Assembly (NCBI GenBank): GCA_005408345.1
Contig: SEMN01000617.1
Location: 62,001-126,000 of the forward strand
Direction: 5' to 3'
DNA: 64,000 nt
Source: Macquaria australasica
Taxonomy: Eukaryota > Chordata > Actinopteri > Centrarchiformes > Percichthyidae
The translations under genes and the position numbers were made by a program. The notes below the pieces were generated by a model that made no database searches, was not told the origin of the DNA, and was given only the letters and a program-made list of their open reading frames with translations. Shown piece after piece: positions 33,450 through 46,500 of the stretch. Numbering within the stretch: position 1 is the first letter of the stretch; every line of letters starts with the position of its first letter.

Positions 33450-36400
33450 ACTTGTGGTTATGTGGATTTTTGAGTATATCTATGATACATAACATTGATT
33501 TGAGGTCATCAGATGTTTGACTTAAAGGCGAAAGTCTCACTGGAAGAGCCACTAATTAAAAACGTATTGAAATAAATTATTTGCTCAGTAAATCTGAACT
33601 GACTCAGAGTTGTGTTTTTAGTGCTTTGTCACTGAGGTTCATGTCAAGGATCGTGTCACCCAGAGGTCATCCAGAAACTGACTTTTATTTTGAAAATGCC
33701 CTCATTTTTGAGAGTTTCAATGCAGTCTACTGCCCTCTGTAGGACAGAAAGAGCCATTGCCAGCACCGCCACAGGACATATAAGGCCATTTGCCCATGAC
33801 AGGAGTCGCCTCTGCATATTTTTGAGGGCAAACTGGAAACAGTGGTGGAGGCAGACACTTGTGACATTCTCTGGAGCATTTTCGAGGACACATGGAGACA
33901 ATTTACAAAGCTACAAATTCAGTGCAGGCTCACAGAGACAGCACAAATCATTAACAGTCACACAGGAAGCTTTAGCTTTATTAAAGTCATATTGGAGTCT
34001 GAATGGAGACAAAGTTTGCTGCTTATAACTTCACTTTACATTCGCCTCATAAACATTGACCATTATATAACCTGAAGAAGTCTGAATCTACTCTGAGGTC
34101 TGTTTGCATAATTCAAATAGGATGTAGGTATAAGAAACTAAAATGTAAATCAGATGCAAGTCAACGGTTGATAGTAAATTTGAAGCTATTTTATGATATT
34201 TCCCGTGTGAACTGAAGTGAACAGCAATGTGAGGCCAAGAATTACGTAAAACACATTCCCATAGTTTATCTTTCACTGCATGTCTGCTCATGCATGTTCA
34301 CATTCTTCCACATCGGTGTTTTATATCTATCAGCCCTGAATCACAGTCGAGAGCACCAATCTTCCTCCTCAAAAACACAATGTTGCGTTTCATGTCCAGG
34401 CTACACTCAGAGTCATGCGTCTCTCCCTCATCAGCACACTCGGCCTCTGTGGAGACTCATTGAAATTCTGCACACTGACTCACCAGATTATCAGTCAGCG
34501 TCAGATAAAACATGATGGTCACCAGCTGGCAGGAGGTTTCAGCTGTGATAAAGTCCAGAGGCGCTCTCTTGTGTCTTGACAAGTTATTACAGGTATCGTG
34601 TTTGGATAGACTTATATTAAGGCCGGTTCTAACACTATGTATGGGAGTGTCCTTTCTTTTTCTTCAGCTGTTCTCTGCTGCAGCTACAGTTCAGGGCTGC
34701 TGCTCACTGTGCACATTGTGACTCTGGTTGCATTGATAAGAAAGGGCCCCATAGATTCCTTATATTTATTTTGAACCAGCACCATTTCATCTGTACTGTT
34801 GATAATTGATGGTGTTGCAAGTAATAACCCCTTTAAAAAAAACAGTCTATTTGTGATCTCTCATTGCAGGTTATGGCCTCAGTGTGGACATGAATTGTAA
34901 GCAGTTCAATCAAAGAGTGATTTTCCTTCTTGGATTGTTTCATTTGAAGGATTTTTGAGGCCTCAAGAGGTGAAATTATTGTGTATTTTGCAACAAAAAA
35001 GAGGCAGATTAGAGAAAAGTCAAAGTGTGTAAATCTGGGGATTCCTCAGTTTTTCCTTGAGTGGTCCTGATCCACATGTTGGGGTTCACTGAAGTAGACC
35101 ATAGAGACCACAAGACGGACTTCTATGAAAAGAGTAGTTGAGGATCAGAAGGATAATGTAAAATTGATAATATAACAGCAATTAATATATCATATAGGAA
35201 GTATAGCACTGACAATCACAATATATCCTGATATTCCAACCAAGTGGTTGAAATATTTAGGGTTTGGTGTCTTGAATAAAAACAAACAGGAAAAGTAAAC
35301 TGATGCGTTAAAGTGCAGTCAAAATCACAAACTCTGCCTCGTAGGAATGTAAGATTTAGTTTAGTGTAAAGTCAGATTCTAGACTACATATTCAACACAT
35401 AATTCAAGAGCTTTTGAGGCCAAAATGATGAGCGAAGAGGTTTGCGAAGTGAAACCCCTCTGTGGTCAAAACAGATAATTTACAGCTCACAGTAGCTTGC
35501 AGGGTTCCTCTTGTTCTGGTATGATAATATATTGACAGAGAGCTGCTGGAATGCCCACAGTGGTGTGAAGTGAGAGGAGGTATAATTGTACGTTCCTGTG
35601 TTTCTGTACGTTGTGTGTTTGGATAGCTGGCCCTCTCCCCCACTGTATATCTCTCCTATACAGTGTTTCCTTTTTCCTGTTTTCCTCTGTTAGGGCGTCA
35701 CTATCCTCCCCCCGTCTCTTTTTCCCTCTTCCCTCCTTTTCTTCCACTGTTTACAGAGAGCAGCTTTTCCCTGTTTTTCTGCTTCTTTTTCTTTGTTTTT
35801 CATCTGTATTCCCGTCGCTACCCTGACTCTGTCTCTCACCCCGTCTTTCAGTATTTTTGGGTCACGTTTATCCCTTCTACTGTATGTCTAAAAATAATCC
35901 CTCCAACCCTCTGACACACTGACCCCTACAGATCGTTGACTGGGTCGGGCTTATATAACACAGTCATGTGGAGGGAGTGCTGCTTCTCAGAGGCAGGTGA
36001 GGAATGAGGCACCTGTATGTGTGTGTGCAGTACAAGTGCAACACACCCATGGCTTCATCTGTGGTTAATATAGTAGATTTTTAACCACACACAAAAGGCT
36101 CCTAAGAGGTTATGAAACAGTGTCACTTTCTCTGTGGTTTTACAAAATGCTTAACTCCATTCAATGGCCTCAAAACATCTGCAGTTCAAACTAACAAACA
36201 CATGTTACCTGAAAAGCTGACATTTTGAACATACAGCAAAACTAACATGGCCAACAGTCCATCTCTCTTATAAACCTTAAATATAACACAAAGTCAATAA
36301 ATTAAAAGGACGAGAATTTATTTTTGTTGATATTCTGACAGTTGGATGCAGAGCAAATCAGAGCAGCATTAAATTGACATCCATGTTTTCAGCGAGTGCC

Positions 36401-37020
36401 TCAAGAGTCCGGAGCACAGTTTCACATTTTTAAGGGAAGGTGAGGATGAAGAGGCAATCAAAGAAACAGGAGGAGGAAGGGGAGATAAGTGCTAAGAAGG
36501 AGCCTGATTACCAGCAAGACATTGACCCCATTTGTGCAGCATGGAGAAGGTGGTGGTGGTGTTTTTACACTGAACTGGCATTACAGCAATCTGAAAATAG
36601 GCTTGTTTGCACTGAAGCTCAACATTTCTGGGGTAACTGAAGGTCAAATGTGGATGTTTTTTGACCTGTAAAGACATATGACAGGCAAAAAATACCATAA
36701 TTTTAAAATTTTCTCAAAGGTTTGAGAGTGTGTTGCATCTTCTTGACCTTTTCCTGAATAAATAAACTCAAGCAATTCTCTGTATTGACTTTCTAATATC
36801 TCCTACCAGTATACAAGATAAATCTGCCAATAGCCAATCAAACAATCAGTCTGAAACAAAGACATCATCAGGGTGAATCTTGCCCGCCTAGCTGAGGTGG
36901 CAGAGCATGAAAAAGGGGGGATGATGGAGTGATTTGCTGTGTTTGAAAGTCCAGAAAGGTTCATGAGGTAGGCTGATGCGCAGTTTGGGGCTAAAAAAAA
37001 CTGTCTCGCCATGGCTCAGT
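33450..37020. other. Intergenic between ehd1 and the LC3C-type gene
   Basis: About 3.6 kb with no recognisable coding sequence or RNA gene. Short open frames (for example 33690-34028) lack domains and splice context. A pyrimidine-rich stretch lies at 35620-35830. Confidence 0.5.
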
Positions 37021-37025
37021 TTGCC

Positions 37026-37031
37026 TTTATT
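37026..37031 (-). promoter_or_regulatory. Polyadenylation signal of the LC3C-type gene
   Basis: AATAAA on the - strand about 72 bp after the stop codon, giving a very short 3' UTR. Confidence 0.5.
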
Positions 37032-37102
37032 TTCCCCCCCAGTTTAGTGGAGTGGTGTCACCACCATCGGCCCGGGTTCAGTTCATTTTATCTGCTTCAG
37101 GC

Positions 37103-37953
37103 TCAGCAGGGCGACCTGGCTGCTGGTTGAGGTGCTCCGAACATCTCCTGCGAGGCGTAGGTGATGTAGAGGAAGCCGTCAGCGTCACTGTGGCGGGAAT
37201 AAACCTCCCCCATGCTGGAGGACATGCAGGACATGCTCTTCTCTGCCACCAGGAGGAACAGAGCCTGGGTGGAGTCCAAGTCAATCTTATTCCTGACAGA
37301 AAGAGACAGTTGGAGGAAAGATGGAAAACAACGAGAGATTTTTAGGCCAAAGGAGGAGAGAGTATGAGGGAGGCAGGCAGAGAACAAACAATGGTAAATC
37401 TGACAGCTGGGGGAGAAAGTGGAGAGAAGGGAGGGTTGCACTGAGAAGAAAACAAGCTGGTTGAGAAGTGAGTAGGAGCACACAGTGACACAAATGATTT
37501 ACCTGAGCAGGCAGAGGAACTGACCCAAGGTGAGCTCGAAGGGAACCAAGAACTTTGTTTTGTCCAACAGTGGGAGAGTCTTTTCACGGATGTAACGTTC
37601 AACAATCACCTGAAACACAAAAAACACACCTGGGATCAGCTGGCAGTGCTGAATAGAAAGTGAAGAACTGGTGATTAAATGCATCGTGAAATAACAGAGT
37701 GGAAAACTCACAGGCAATTTGTTGGGGAATTTAGACCGAATGCTGCACACTTCATCTTTTCTTGTTTCTGAAAAGGAAATGGAGTGCACTATCTTATACA
37801 CTTACTACACTTTTAAAACCAGCATCCGTACATTGTCAGTGCAAGTAGATGCAGCAATTATAGCAGTCAAAGAATCAACTAAAAATGTGACTTACCGAGG
37901 CATTTCCTCTGCTTGAAGGGCATCACCTCCATGGATTTCTCAAAAGGAGCCAT
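37103..37953 (-). CDS. map1lc3c: LC3C-type microtubule-associated protein 1 light chain 3, complete
   Basis: The product is an Atg8-family ubiquitin-like protein that is cleaved by ATG4 and lipidated on autophagosome membranes. Exons on the - strand: 37953-37896, 37767-37712, 37609-37503, 37292-37103; 411 nt, 136 aa. The order is MPFKQRKCL (N-terminal helices), IRSKFPNKLPVIVERY, LPLLDKTKFLVPFELT, FLLVAEKSMSCMSSSMGEVY and DGFLYITYASQEMFG. The cleavage glycine is residue 126, the same number as in human LC3C, followed by a 10-residue tail APQPAARSPC. A long tail and the 'MPFKQRK' start favour LC3C over LC3A/B and GABARAP. Three splice junctions keep phase. Fish have map1lc3c and a 'like' gene; I cannot separate them. 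Confidence 0.88.
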
Positions 37954-38196
37954 GTTTGTTAGTTGCTTGGGGCAGTTTGCAGAGACCAGCGGTGATTGAG
38001 GCTGATGGAGCCGGCGTGGCGGTCTTGCCCAGGCTGACAGTGAAGTCCCCTCGGGTGGAAGTCAACAAACCCCAATGAACTGCTCTGAAAACTGGTGTTT
38101 TATAGGCGACAGAGCTGGGAGGAGTCCAAGATGTGACAGCAACAAACAAAGACACACTCCTCGTCCTGGTGGGCAGCGTGTGGACACAGGGGTGCA

Positions 38197-38197
<1 letters not shown>

Positions 38198-38258
<61 letters not shown>

Positions 38259-38266
38259 TGTGTGTG
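38198..38266. repeat. (GT)n microsatellite
   Basis: TG run of about 28 units with one GAG interruption near the right end. Confidence 0.95.
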
Positions 38267-38540
38267 TGCCCTCCTCACCGGTCCAAACCAGATTTACACA
38301 TACTGGTTATCTCATGGGGCCATTCTCACATATACTTGTGATATTGGTGCTACTGTCACGTACACATTCACACAGAGGAGGACAAACATGAAGAGAGGAG
38401 TGGGGAGAGGGCGGCCCGCCATGTGAAGAGCATAAACAACACATGACGTTAATGATCCAGACAAACAGGGACTCCAGAGGGGCCGGGACCCAAACCTGGT
38501 GCCACCTTTATCATGAGCTTTGATTGCTCTGAATGCGACC

Positions 38541-38541
<1 letters not shown>

Positions 38542-38589
<48 letters not shown>

Positions 38590-38649
38590 TTATTTAACTC
38601 CTGACCTTTGACACACACACACACATTTATTTAACTCCTGACCTTTGAC
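38542..38649. repeat. (CA)n microsatellite plus 37-bp tandem duplication
   Basis: A CA run (38542-38588) is followed by two tandem 37-bp units (38576-38612 and 38613-38649). Each unit is an AC tract plus 'atttatttaactcctgac' and 'ctttgac'. This looks like a slippage or unequal-exchange product. Confidence 0.9.
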
Positions 38650-38873
38650 CTCACTGTCTGATAGCCATGCTGGCCACATTCCAGCTGTTCATCATGTCCC
38701 GCATGTTACACTTTTGTTGTGACGTGGAGGGTTCAATACTGGGACACTTGAATAGAACGGAGCCATTGTTAATATTATTAGTAACATCTGTGCTTTTCCT
38801 ACTAGTTTCCTGATTTAAGGTTTCCACTTTTTCTCTGAGCACTTTAAGTACTTTGAGTGTGATAGAAAGTGGG

Positions 38874-39060
38874 CAGTGGTGAAAAGTAACTAAGTACATT
38901 TACTCAAGTACTGTACTTAAGTACAATTTTGAGGTCCTCGTACTTTACTTGAGTATTTCCATGTTCTGCTACTTTATACTTCCACTCTGCTACATTTCAG
39001 ATGCAAATATTTAGTACTTCTTACTCCACTACATTTAATTGATAAGTTACTAGTTACTTT
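38874..39060. mobile_element. CAGTGGTG-family MITE, partial
   Basis: Left end CAGTGGTGAAAAGTAACTAAG is followed by 'acttaagtacaattttgag' and 'actccactacatttaattga', typical of the family. The right terminus is missing or unrecognised. Confidence 0.6.
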
Positions 39061-39737
39061 GCAGAGTGAGACTGATAATACAAATAAATTATGATGTAAT
39101 ATTATAGATTAAGACAAAAAATATTAAAGCAGTCTGATACAACAACTCTTTTAGTTTAGTTTAGTTTTTGTTGAAACTGTTTTGGAGACGTGTCGATTCA
39201 ACTGTAAGATCATTTTGGAGGCTGCAGTTTGTGGTGCTGTTGAATTGTCCTGATTTATACTGCTGTGTTTCTAATATTTTGTCCTCTCTGCTGTCAATAA
39301 ACCAGCAACTGAATGTAGTTTTACTCAGATACAGAAAACATGCTGTTCTTTAAGGAGGTCCTACAGCCATGCTGTAGCCTCCAGCCTGCAGAAACACAAT
39401 CAGGCACAGATGCTCTGTTGTGGGTGAAGATCACCCTCTGCTGGTTGAAAGGCCGCACTAGTGCAAAGTGCACTGCACCTGTCGAACATACACAATGCAG
39501 ATACATGCTGTAAGTGGCAAATCAACACCAGTCATGTTAGATTATTTTCCAGAGTTTTCACCATGAGTGAGTCTTGTTGATAAAACCTGAAAAACCCTCT
39601 TTTTTCAAATTGAAGATTCATAAATGGTATGACTTGAAATGTACTTCACACAGATTTATATTCTTTTAATATTAATGCAATTCTCATCAAGTTTGTATCC
39701 ACCAAAATAACAGAAAGCCCCGGTAAAGTCAACACAT

Positions 39738-39738
<1 letters not shown>

Positions 39739-39787
<49 letters not shown>
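39739..39787. repeat. (AAT)n microsatellite
   Basis: ATA/AAT trinucleotide run of about 16 units. Confidence 0.95.
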
Positions 39788-39790
<3 letters not shown>

Positions 39791-40139
39791 AACTTCCATT
39801 AGTTTAAGAAGAATCTGAATCTTCATACATTTCAGAGGGATGGCCAGATTCACCTGTTAGTGGGCTCCAGGCAATAGTGTGCTGTTGGGCCCCTATTGAC
39901 CCACCGCCCACCCAACCTGCCATCCTCTGTACACTGTATGTTATCTTTCACGTCCAAGTCTCGTGCATGCAACAGACTGCACAGAGACCCAGAAAGCAAA
40001 CAGTATTCTGGATTAATACACACCCCACATTTAATGTGTGTCCGTTATTTTTGTTGTAATTTGATTAAACACAACTTTGTTTGGGATTTGAACACAACTT
40101 AAAGTAAAATAATAAAGGTCTAAAACTAGATTTTGACAC

Positions 40140-40385
40140 CAGTCCCTTGTAGAATACCACATGATTAAGGAAATAATAGTGATATTGTATTTGTGCTTAA
40201 CGATGGTTGTGTCATATTCAAGTGTCCCACTAGGCCATGACCTTGTGACAGCGAGCCAGCATGCACAACACCAGGACCCTGAAACTGAAGCAGCTAAATG
40301 GAATTCAGCCATCATGAATTTTATTATTTACACCTGTGTTTTACCTACTGTGTCAAAATGTCTTCTGTGAAAAAGTCCTATTCTC
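40140..40385 (+). repeat. Dispersed repeat, copy A
   Basis: Its core, 40245-40315, is identical over 71 bases to 61515-61585; weaker similarity extends on both sides (for example 'attcaagt'). Starts GTGACAGCGAGCCAGCATGC. It is unclassified and has no coding frame. Confidence 0.75.
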
Positions 40386-40599
40386 TAACAAAAGTTGGGG
40401 TTTTGGTGCCCCTGTGGGATTCCGATACCACTGGTGATTAAAATATACTATAGGGCATGTTGAGCTCACTTTATGACCTCGCCACCTCTATGGGAACACT
40501 GTAGGAATGTGAGTATTTGTCCTCTGGCATCCTGCACAGTGAAACTGGACAGCTCCAGTCCATTCGAAAAACTTCCCCGACCAATCCCCGTGCAGCTCT

Positions 40600-41099
40600 G
40601 GCGCAGTGGCTCCTCCTCTCTGCTGCCGGCTCCCACATGTAACGTTATCACGCTCTGTCCGTCTGTTGCATTGTCTCATCGGGGACGCAGCGTAGCCCAC
40701 GGAGCCCAGCACCATGGTAACTGCACCGGACCGGGAAGCGTATGAGTGACATGAAAAAAGGGGACAGTGTCAACAGGAAATAAAGCGTGGATTAGTATGA
40801 GACATGGCTCGTTGATGTCCCTTCAGTGTACCGCGCGGTGGATTCATTAATTCTAGTCTTGTGCCAGCCAGCAGGGCAGCCTGAAGGTGTAGGCTGCATG
40901 GCACGTTAGAGACGGCGAGGATTATATTTTCCTTATTGCGTTAATTCAAGCTGGTGCCATGTTGCTGTCGCTCGTCCGGACCCGTGTTGCCCTACCTGGA
41001 GCTGGACCTTAGCCCGCTCATTCCTCTCATCCATTGCACGGCAAGTGAGCGGTGGTCAGCGGTGCGCCCCCGGTTCCGCCTCCCAGCACCCGGACGAGG
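40600..41099 (+). promoter_or_regulatory. Dact gene 5' region, GC-rich
   Basis: GC- and CpG-enriched sequence directly upstream of the Dact ATG, probably including 5' UTR and core promoter. An in-frame GTG at 41052 is not needed, because the ATG at 41100 has context GAGGATGGCC. I did not find a TATA box. Confidence 0.4.
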
Positions 41100-43534
41100 A
41101 TGGCCGGCCGCCGCAGCTGCGTGAACTCGCTCTGGTCGGGCACCGAGCGCGTCCGCATCGGAGAGCGCATCAAAGCGACGCTGGCCGGGGTGCTGGAGCT
41201 GGAGGTGCTCAGGTGCAAACACCTGGAGATGGTGGACGCCGCTCTGGAGGACAGAGCCTCCGCCGCCGCCAACGCAGAAGAGCCACGGGCGGAGGAGGGG
41301 AGCGGAGCCCCGGAGAGAGCCGCATCGGACGCCGAGCATGGCTCTGCTACATCCCGCAGGCAACAGGTCAGTGAGTGCGTCTGTCAGCTCTTAGCCCGGA
41401 TCTCTAGGCTACATGACGAGATTATTAAATATGGATGCGGGGATGATGGTGATCCGCCAACGAGCCAGTCCCTCTGCGGCTCAGTAGGCAGATTTTATCG
41501 CTGCCTGGCGGCGCATGGCTGTACCGAGAGCTGAACACCCAACTGAGTGAGATGGTGCCAGAGACCATCCAAGCATGCAGCCCTGGTCATTTTACACAGA
41601 AGCAGTGGGTGTGTGTGTGTGTGACCGTCACATGGAGCAAATGTCATTGAGGTCAGGGTACCAGGACCAGCTCCTGTCTGGCTGGCTCTGAGCCCTGCCT
41701 CAAGGTTAGACAGGAGGATGTGGTGGGATACAGGCGCTGAAATCAGGTGTAGGTTTTAACACACAAACCAGCAACCAGACACTGCTGCATTTCTCGGCTC
41801 TGGCTGTAAGCTCATCATCAGCTGTAAAGGTCACTTTGGCACCCAGTTTGCATTCAGAACACTCTGATCACAATATGCAGGTAGTCTCTATCACTGTCCC
41901 TCATCCTGTCCTGAGCTAAAAGTGCAGTTTCGATCTTTTACTGTGAAATCCTGAATGCTCCAGTGGAGAGTGACTTAAACACAGAGGTTAGGGTGTGTAA
42001 TCTTTAAACACACCCAGATATAAAGTAACCAATTTCCCAACGTTTCCCTGAAATGCATACGCAGGTCTTTTTGTGTTGAGAGATGTGGGGAATGTGGGTT
42101 GACATGTAATACAGGAGACCAGGATCCTGGTTCCTGATGTGAACTGGTCCCCATCCTGAGACCTGGACACTGGGGCTCTAGGTGGCCTGGTCCATTATTC
42201 CTGAACATGAACTACATTTGAACCTGTGAAGTCATCCAGATGTAAAACCTGTTGAAAGGGATTAAGGGGACTGTGAGTGCACCCAGCAGGATTTTCTGAT
42301 TAGAGACGTATTAATTTATCTAAAATGGGCTTTGGCAAGAAAATACTGACGACTGGAGCTGAAAAATTAGTCTGATAGTCAATTAGAGGATTGACACAAA
42401 TGTAATCAGCAGCTATTTTGAAAAGGAATTAATCATTTAAGTCATTTTTCAAGCAAAATTGCCAGACATTCCCAAGTTACTACTTCTTAAATGTGAGGAT
42501 TTGCTGCTTTTCTTTGTCTTTTGCGACTGTAAAGTTAATATACTTTGGTTTTGGACTGTTGGTTGGTCAAGACAAGCAATTTGAAGATGTCACTTTCAGC
42601 ACTGTGAGGCAATGCTCGCATTTTTCACTATTTTTTTGACATTTTAATAGGCTATTTTAGAAAATGCTCGTCAGATTGATGGATAATGAAAATAATCATT
42701 AGCTGCAGCTGTAGGAAACACCACAGCCTTTCATGTCCTATGGCCGCTTTATTTTTTATCATCGGGCTCCAATTTCAACAATAATTGCACCTTTCCACCA
42801 CATAGAGAGCCTGTTTTATGAAATGATCCTCTTTTCCAGCAGTGAAACTACTCTTTAAGACCAAAACATCGTCAAAAAAGAATTGACTGACTTTGAAAAC
42901 TTTAAGGGGGATTCACTGCGTCGCACAGAGAGTGCAGTCAGTGCTGTTTTGTTCTACGTCAGTCTGTCATGGATTATCTCTAGATCATTTCCAGATGTGA
43001 CAAACTAGTGACATGACAGGTTCACGTTGTGTTCAGGATCTGCTGATGTCCTGAGATTTTCACCTCAGATATTAAATGGGTCATCCTCGGCTGCATTAGT
43101 AATGTTTTATTGTTATTCTGAGAAAGTAACAGATACTTCCTCCTGGTCACTTTGCACAGAGTGTTATTACACTGTGTATATGTGTGCTCACCTTTTGCAG
43201 AACGGTGTATTTATTTGACAAAATAATATGAAAGCAAATCCCTTACAGGCGGCACCTAAGGGAGGAAAACAAACTCTAAATGATGAAATCTGTTTTTATC
43301 AGTGCAGGGACAGAAGTTGCAGGGCATCTGCATGGAAGTGCGGCTCATAATGTGCTGCCTTCCTCACCGCCCCCACCTACCACCATCTCCTCTGTAGTTA
43401 CACCCCCCCCCCCCATGGTGCTGAGATATCCTGTGGAGAGGCCGAGCAGCATTGCTCATTCTCACCTCTGAAGGGAGCTGCCAGTGTAGCAGAGCAGGCT
43501 GGCACTCTGCCCTCTGCCCCGGCCGGCCACCGCC

Positions 43535-43592
<58 letters not shown>

Positions 43593-46500
43593 TACACACA
43601 ACATTTGCATAAGACATATTGTTCTTGTTGTTGCAAAAGTGACCACATCTAGTTTGAACACTGCAGCAGCTGGAGAGAGAACAGGGAGGAGAGCGTAGAT
43701 GGAGCACCTGCTGTTTATTTACTACCGTAAAGGTGGAGAAGTTATGCTTATTGTAAAGGTTTCTTCCCCAAACACATTATATTCATTTTACCTGAAATGC
43801 ACTTACTGAAATGCATACTTACTGCTTTGAAAAACACAGGTTGCTCTGCTTTGAAAAATATAACTATTTTGTAAGCTGAGGATTAGATGACTCATAACAT
43901 AATGCGCTCCACTTTAACACCAGCTTTGTTTTGCTTTTTTTTTTAACCCGTTTTGGAATTAAACTCTTGAAATGTGATTCACCATTTCTCTCTCTAACAG
44001 CAGAAAGAGTTATCAAATACAAATCCATATTTGGCAGGTCAGGATTAATATATCCATCATCTGTGATGGAATAATGCAATTTAAAATGACTCTTTTCACC
44101 TTTCAACCACGTGATGTGTTCCAGCATTTGTGAAGCACGCAGGTTTCTGAAAAACAAAAAAGGAATACCACCTGTTCAACAACAATGCTTCTTCAATATT
44201 GTTTGTGGAAAGAAAACGCATTTAATTTGCATAAATATGTTGCACTAGCATAAATAATTCAGTTTTGAGCTGGCAATCTGTTTTTATAAATAGAACCAGC
44301 TTTGATTTCCAAATGAAGTATTCTGCATGTGTTATATAAAGTAAAGAAAAGTTTTGAGTTCTCAGTGTGTAACATTTTAGTCTTTTCACACTTTTCAGCG
44401 GCTCTTCTTGCCTTCAGAATGGGTGTCAAGGCCCAGTTGGAGAAGTTGGAGAACTGGCACTGATTGTTGCCACTGTTGCCATTCATCGTTCAAAAATAAA
44501 ATTCTCCTCGCTGAAGGAAGCACATAGAGGACAGGAGTGGGAGAAGTGGGGAAATCAGGAATTTTCAAGCAGAAAATGCCAAAAATTCACTGGTTTTAGT
44601 TTCTGCAATGTGAAAATGAGTTGCCTTTTCTTGTCTTGACAGAATAGTAAACTGAATATTTTTGGGTTTTGGGCTGTTGGGCAGGCAAAACAAAGTATTT
44701 GAGGATATCACCTTGCTCTTCAGGAACCTGTGATGGGCCTTTTTCACTGTTCTGATGTTTTATAAACCAAATAACTAATCAATTAATCGAGAAAGTAATC
44801 AGCAGATGAATCGATGATCGAAATAATTGTTAGTTGCAAGTGTGTCTGCAGCATCCGCGGTGCTATGTGCTCTCTTACTGAAGGCAGCCTGTCTTGAAAT
44901 TAGGTTTAGCATTGGAAAGCATCATCTTACATGGAGAGCCATTACCCTGACTTGTGGAGTGAGGCAGCTTTTGTCTGTGGTACTTTGCCTCGGGATCCTT
45001 CTGAGCTCCCCGAAAAACAAGTCTATAACGTTGATACTTTCATGTGCAACAGAAGATTCACCTGAATGTTTCAGAGAAGCTGAAGAAGCAGCACATCACT
45101 CCGCTGGGTGGTGAAGATGAAGATGCGCAGCGTGGGCTGTCTTTAAATTTCAATGCCACATTAATAATGCATGAAACAATAGTTTGGTTAGAACGAGCAA
45201 GCACCCCTCTCCAAACACTCGCTCCATCCTACACTGTTTGACCAAATGATTCTGCCTCAACATGGCGACCGCTGCAATTTGTCTCACTGTAATGACATAA
45301 TGCACTTATTAAGAGGAGGCTGTGTTGCTTGTGCAGCTGCGATCACTGCAGCATTATCATCCAATCGACCCATACATACTCTACATATTGTTCCAGAGGG
45401 GCTGCTCCCTGTCATCAAGCAATATCATATTTCAGAGCTCTGAGCAGACCCCCACCCACTTGTCTGTCAGCCTCTCATGATTTGATTATGCACTGGTCTC
45501 TATGTAACATTATATCCTGTAATGTGCAATGCATTATGTTGTTGGGGGAGAACATGGAGGGCTTGTGTAAGAGAAGAGCGATATATAGCAGATATATATA
45601 CGCATTCAAGGGGCGTTTTAAATCATGACTTCGTATCTTTGAATAGACAGAATTAGAGAAGGGAATGGAAAGTTGAGGCCCTTACAAGTGCAGAAGTGCG
45701 TTTGCAATGAGTGGGATTTTTGCAGCAGAACATACATGCGAGCGAGAGTCACAGTCAGACTGGATTGTGTGTGCGTGCGTGTGTGTTCATGCTGAGGATG
45801 AGTTAAATCTTTCGCCAGGCCTGTTGTGGTTCTGTGTGGGAGGAGAGGCGAGCGAGAGTTAGAGAGCGAGCAGCTGTAGCTATGGTGAGTATGGGGCGGC
45901 TGGCTCGAAGCAAATTATAGAAGTGGTGGGGGGGGGGGGATTATTTGTCAGGGGGGAGTGTGGGGGAGGTTGGGGTCCTTCAAGATGCCCTTCTCTCTCA
46001 CCCGGCAACCGCTCGCACCCCCACCCCCATCCCCACCCCCACCTCACCCTCCCTTCACCGCCTTCACTCACTCAGTGACTCACTCTCTTATTTCTCAGTC
46101 TCTCTTTTTTTGTCCCTCTCACTCACTGTGTTTTTTTTTTTTTTTTGGTCACCCACTCAGCCACGACTCACTTTAGATTCACTGGAAAAAAAGAGGGGGA
46201 AAAAAAAGAAACACAGGGGACAGGAGTGAGTCGAAACTCCTGATCTCACAGAGGAAGAGAGGAGATAAGCCTAAGACAGGTCAAAGTCTGTAACTTCACT
46301 TCTTTTCCTTCCTTCCCTCTTTTCTCCTCAGTCCATCCCCCCCTTCCCTTCCCTTCTGCCGCTCCGGCTGCTCTTTGTTACGTCATCTGTCTTCTCCATT
46401 ATCTTCTGAAACCCCCACCCCCCCAGCCCCAGCAGTGAGTCACTACCTGTATTGTTTCCTCAGTAACAAGAGGATTGATCAGTGCCACAGTGTTTCTGTT

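Larger units (their letters stand above)
37954..40600. other. Intergenic between the LC3C-type gene and the Dact gene
   Basis: This should contain the LC3C-type promoter just after 37953. Otherwise it is repeat-rich: GT and CA microsatellites, a 37-bp tandem duplication, a CAGTGGTG-type repeat at 38874, an AAT array and a dispersed repeat at 40140-40385. No gene is seen. Confidence 0.5.

Noticed and set aside
33690..34028. 112-codon open frame after ehd1
   Set aside because: No domain, biased composition, no repeat of the frame in flanking exons.
38133..38426. Open frames made of Cys-Val or Thr-His dipeptides at microsatellites
   Set aside because: They are translations of GT/CA runs (also 26144-26459, 43364-43707).
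41045..41374. 109-codon open frame overlapping Dact exon 1 in another frame
   Set aside because: A GC-rich shadow frame; the Dact frame has the conserved motifs.
41371..41376. Perfect GTGAGT donor in Dact exon 1
   Set aside because: It would leave phase 1, which does not join exon 2 (phase 0).
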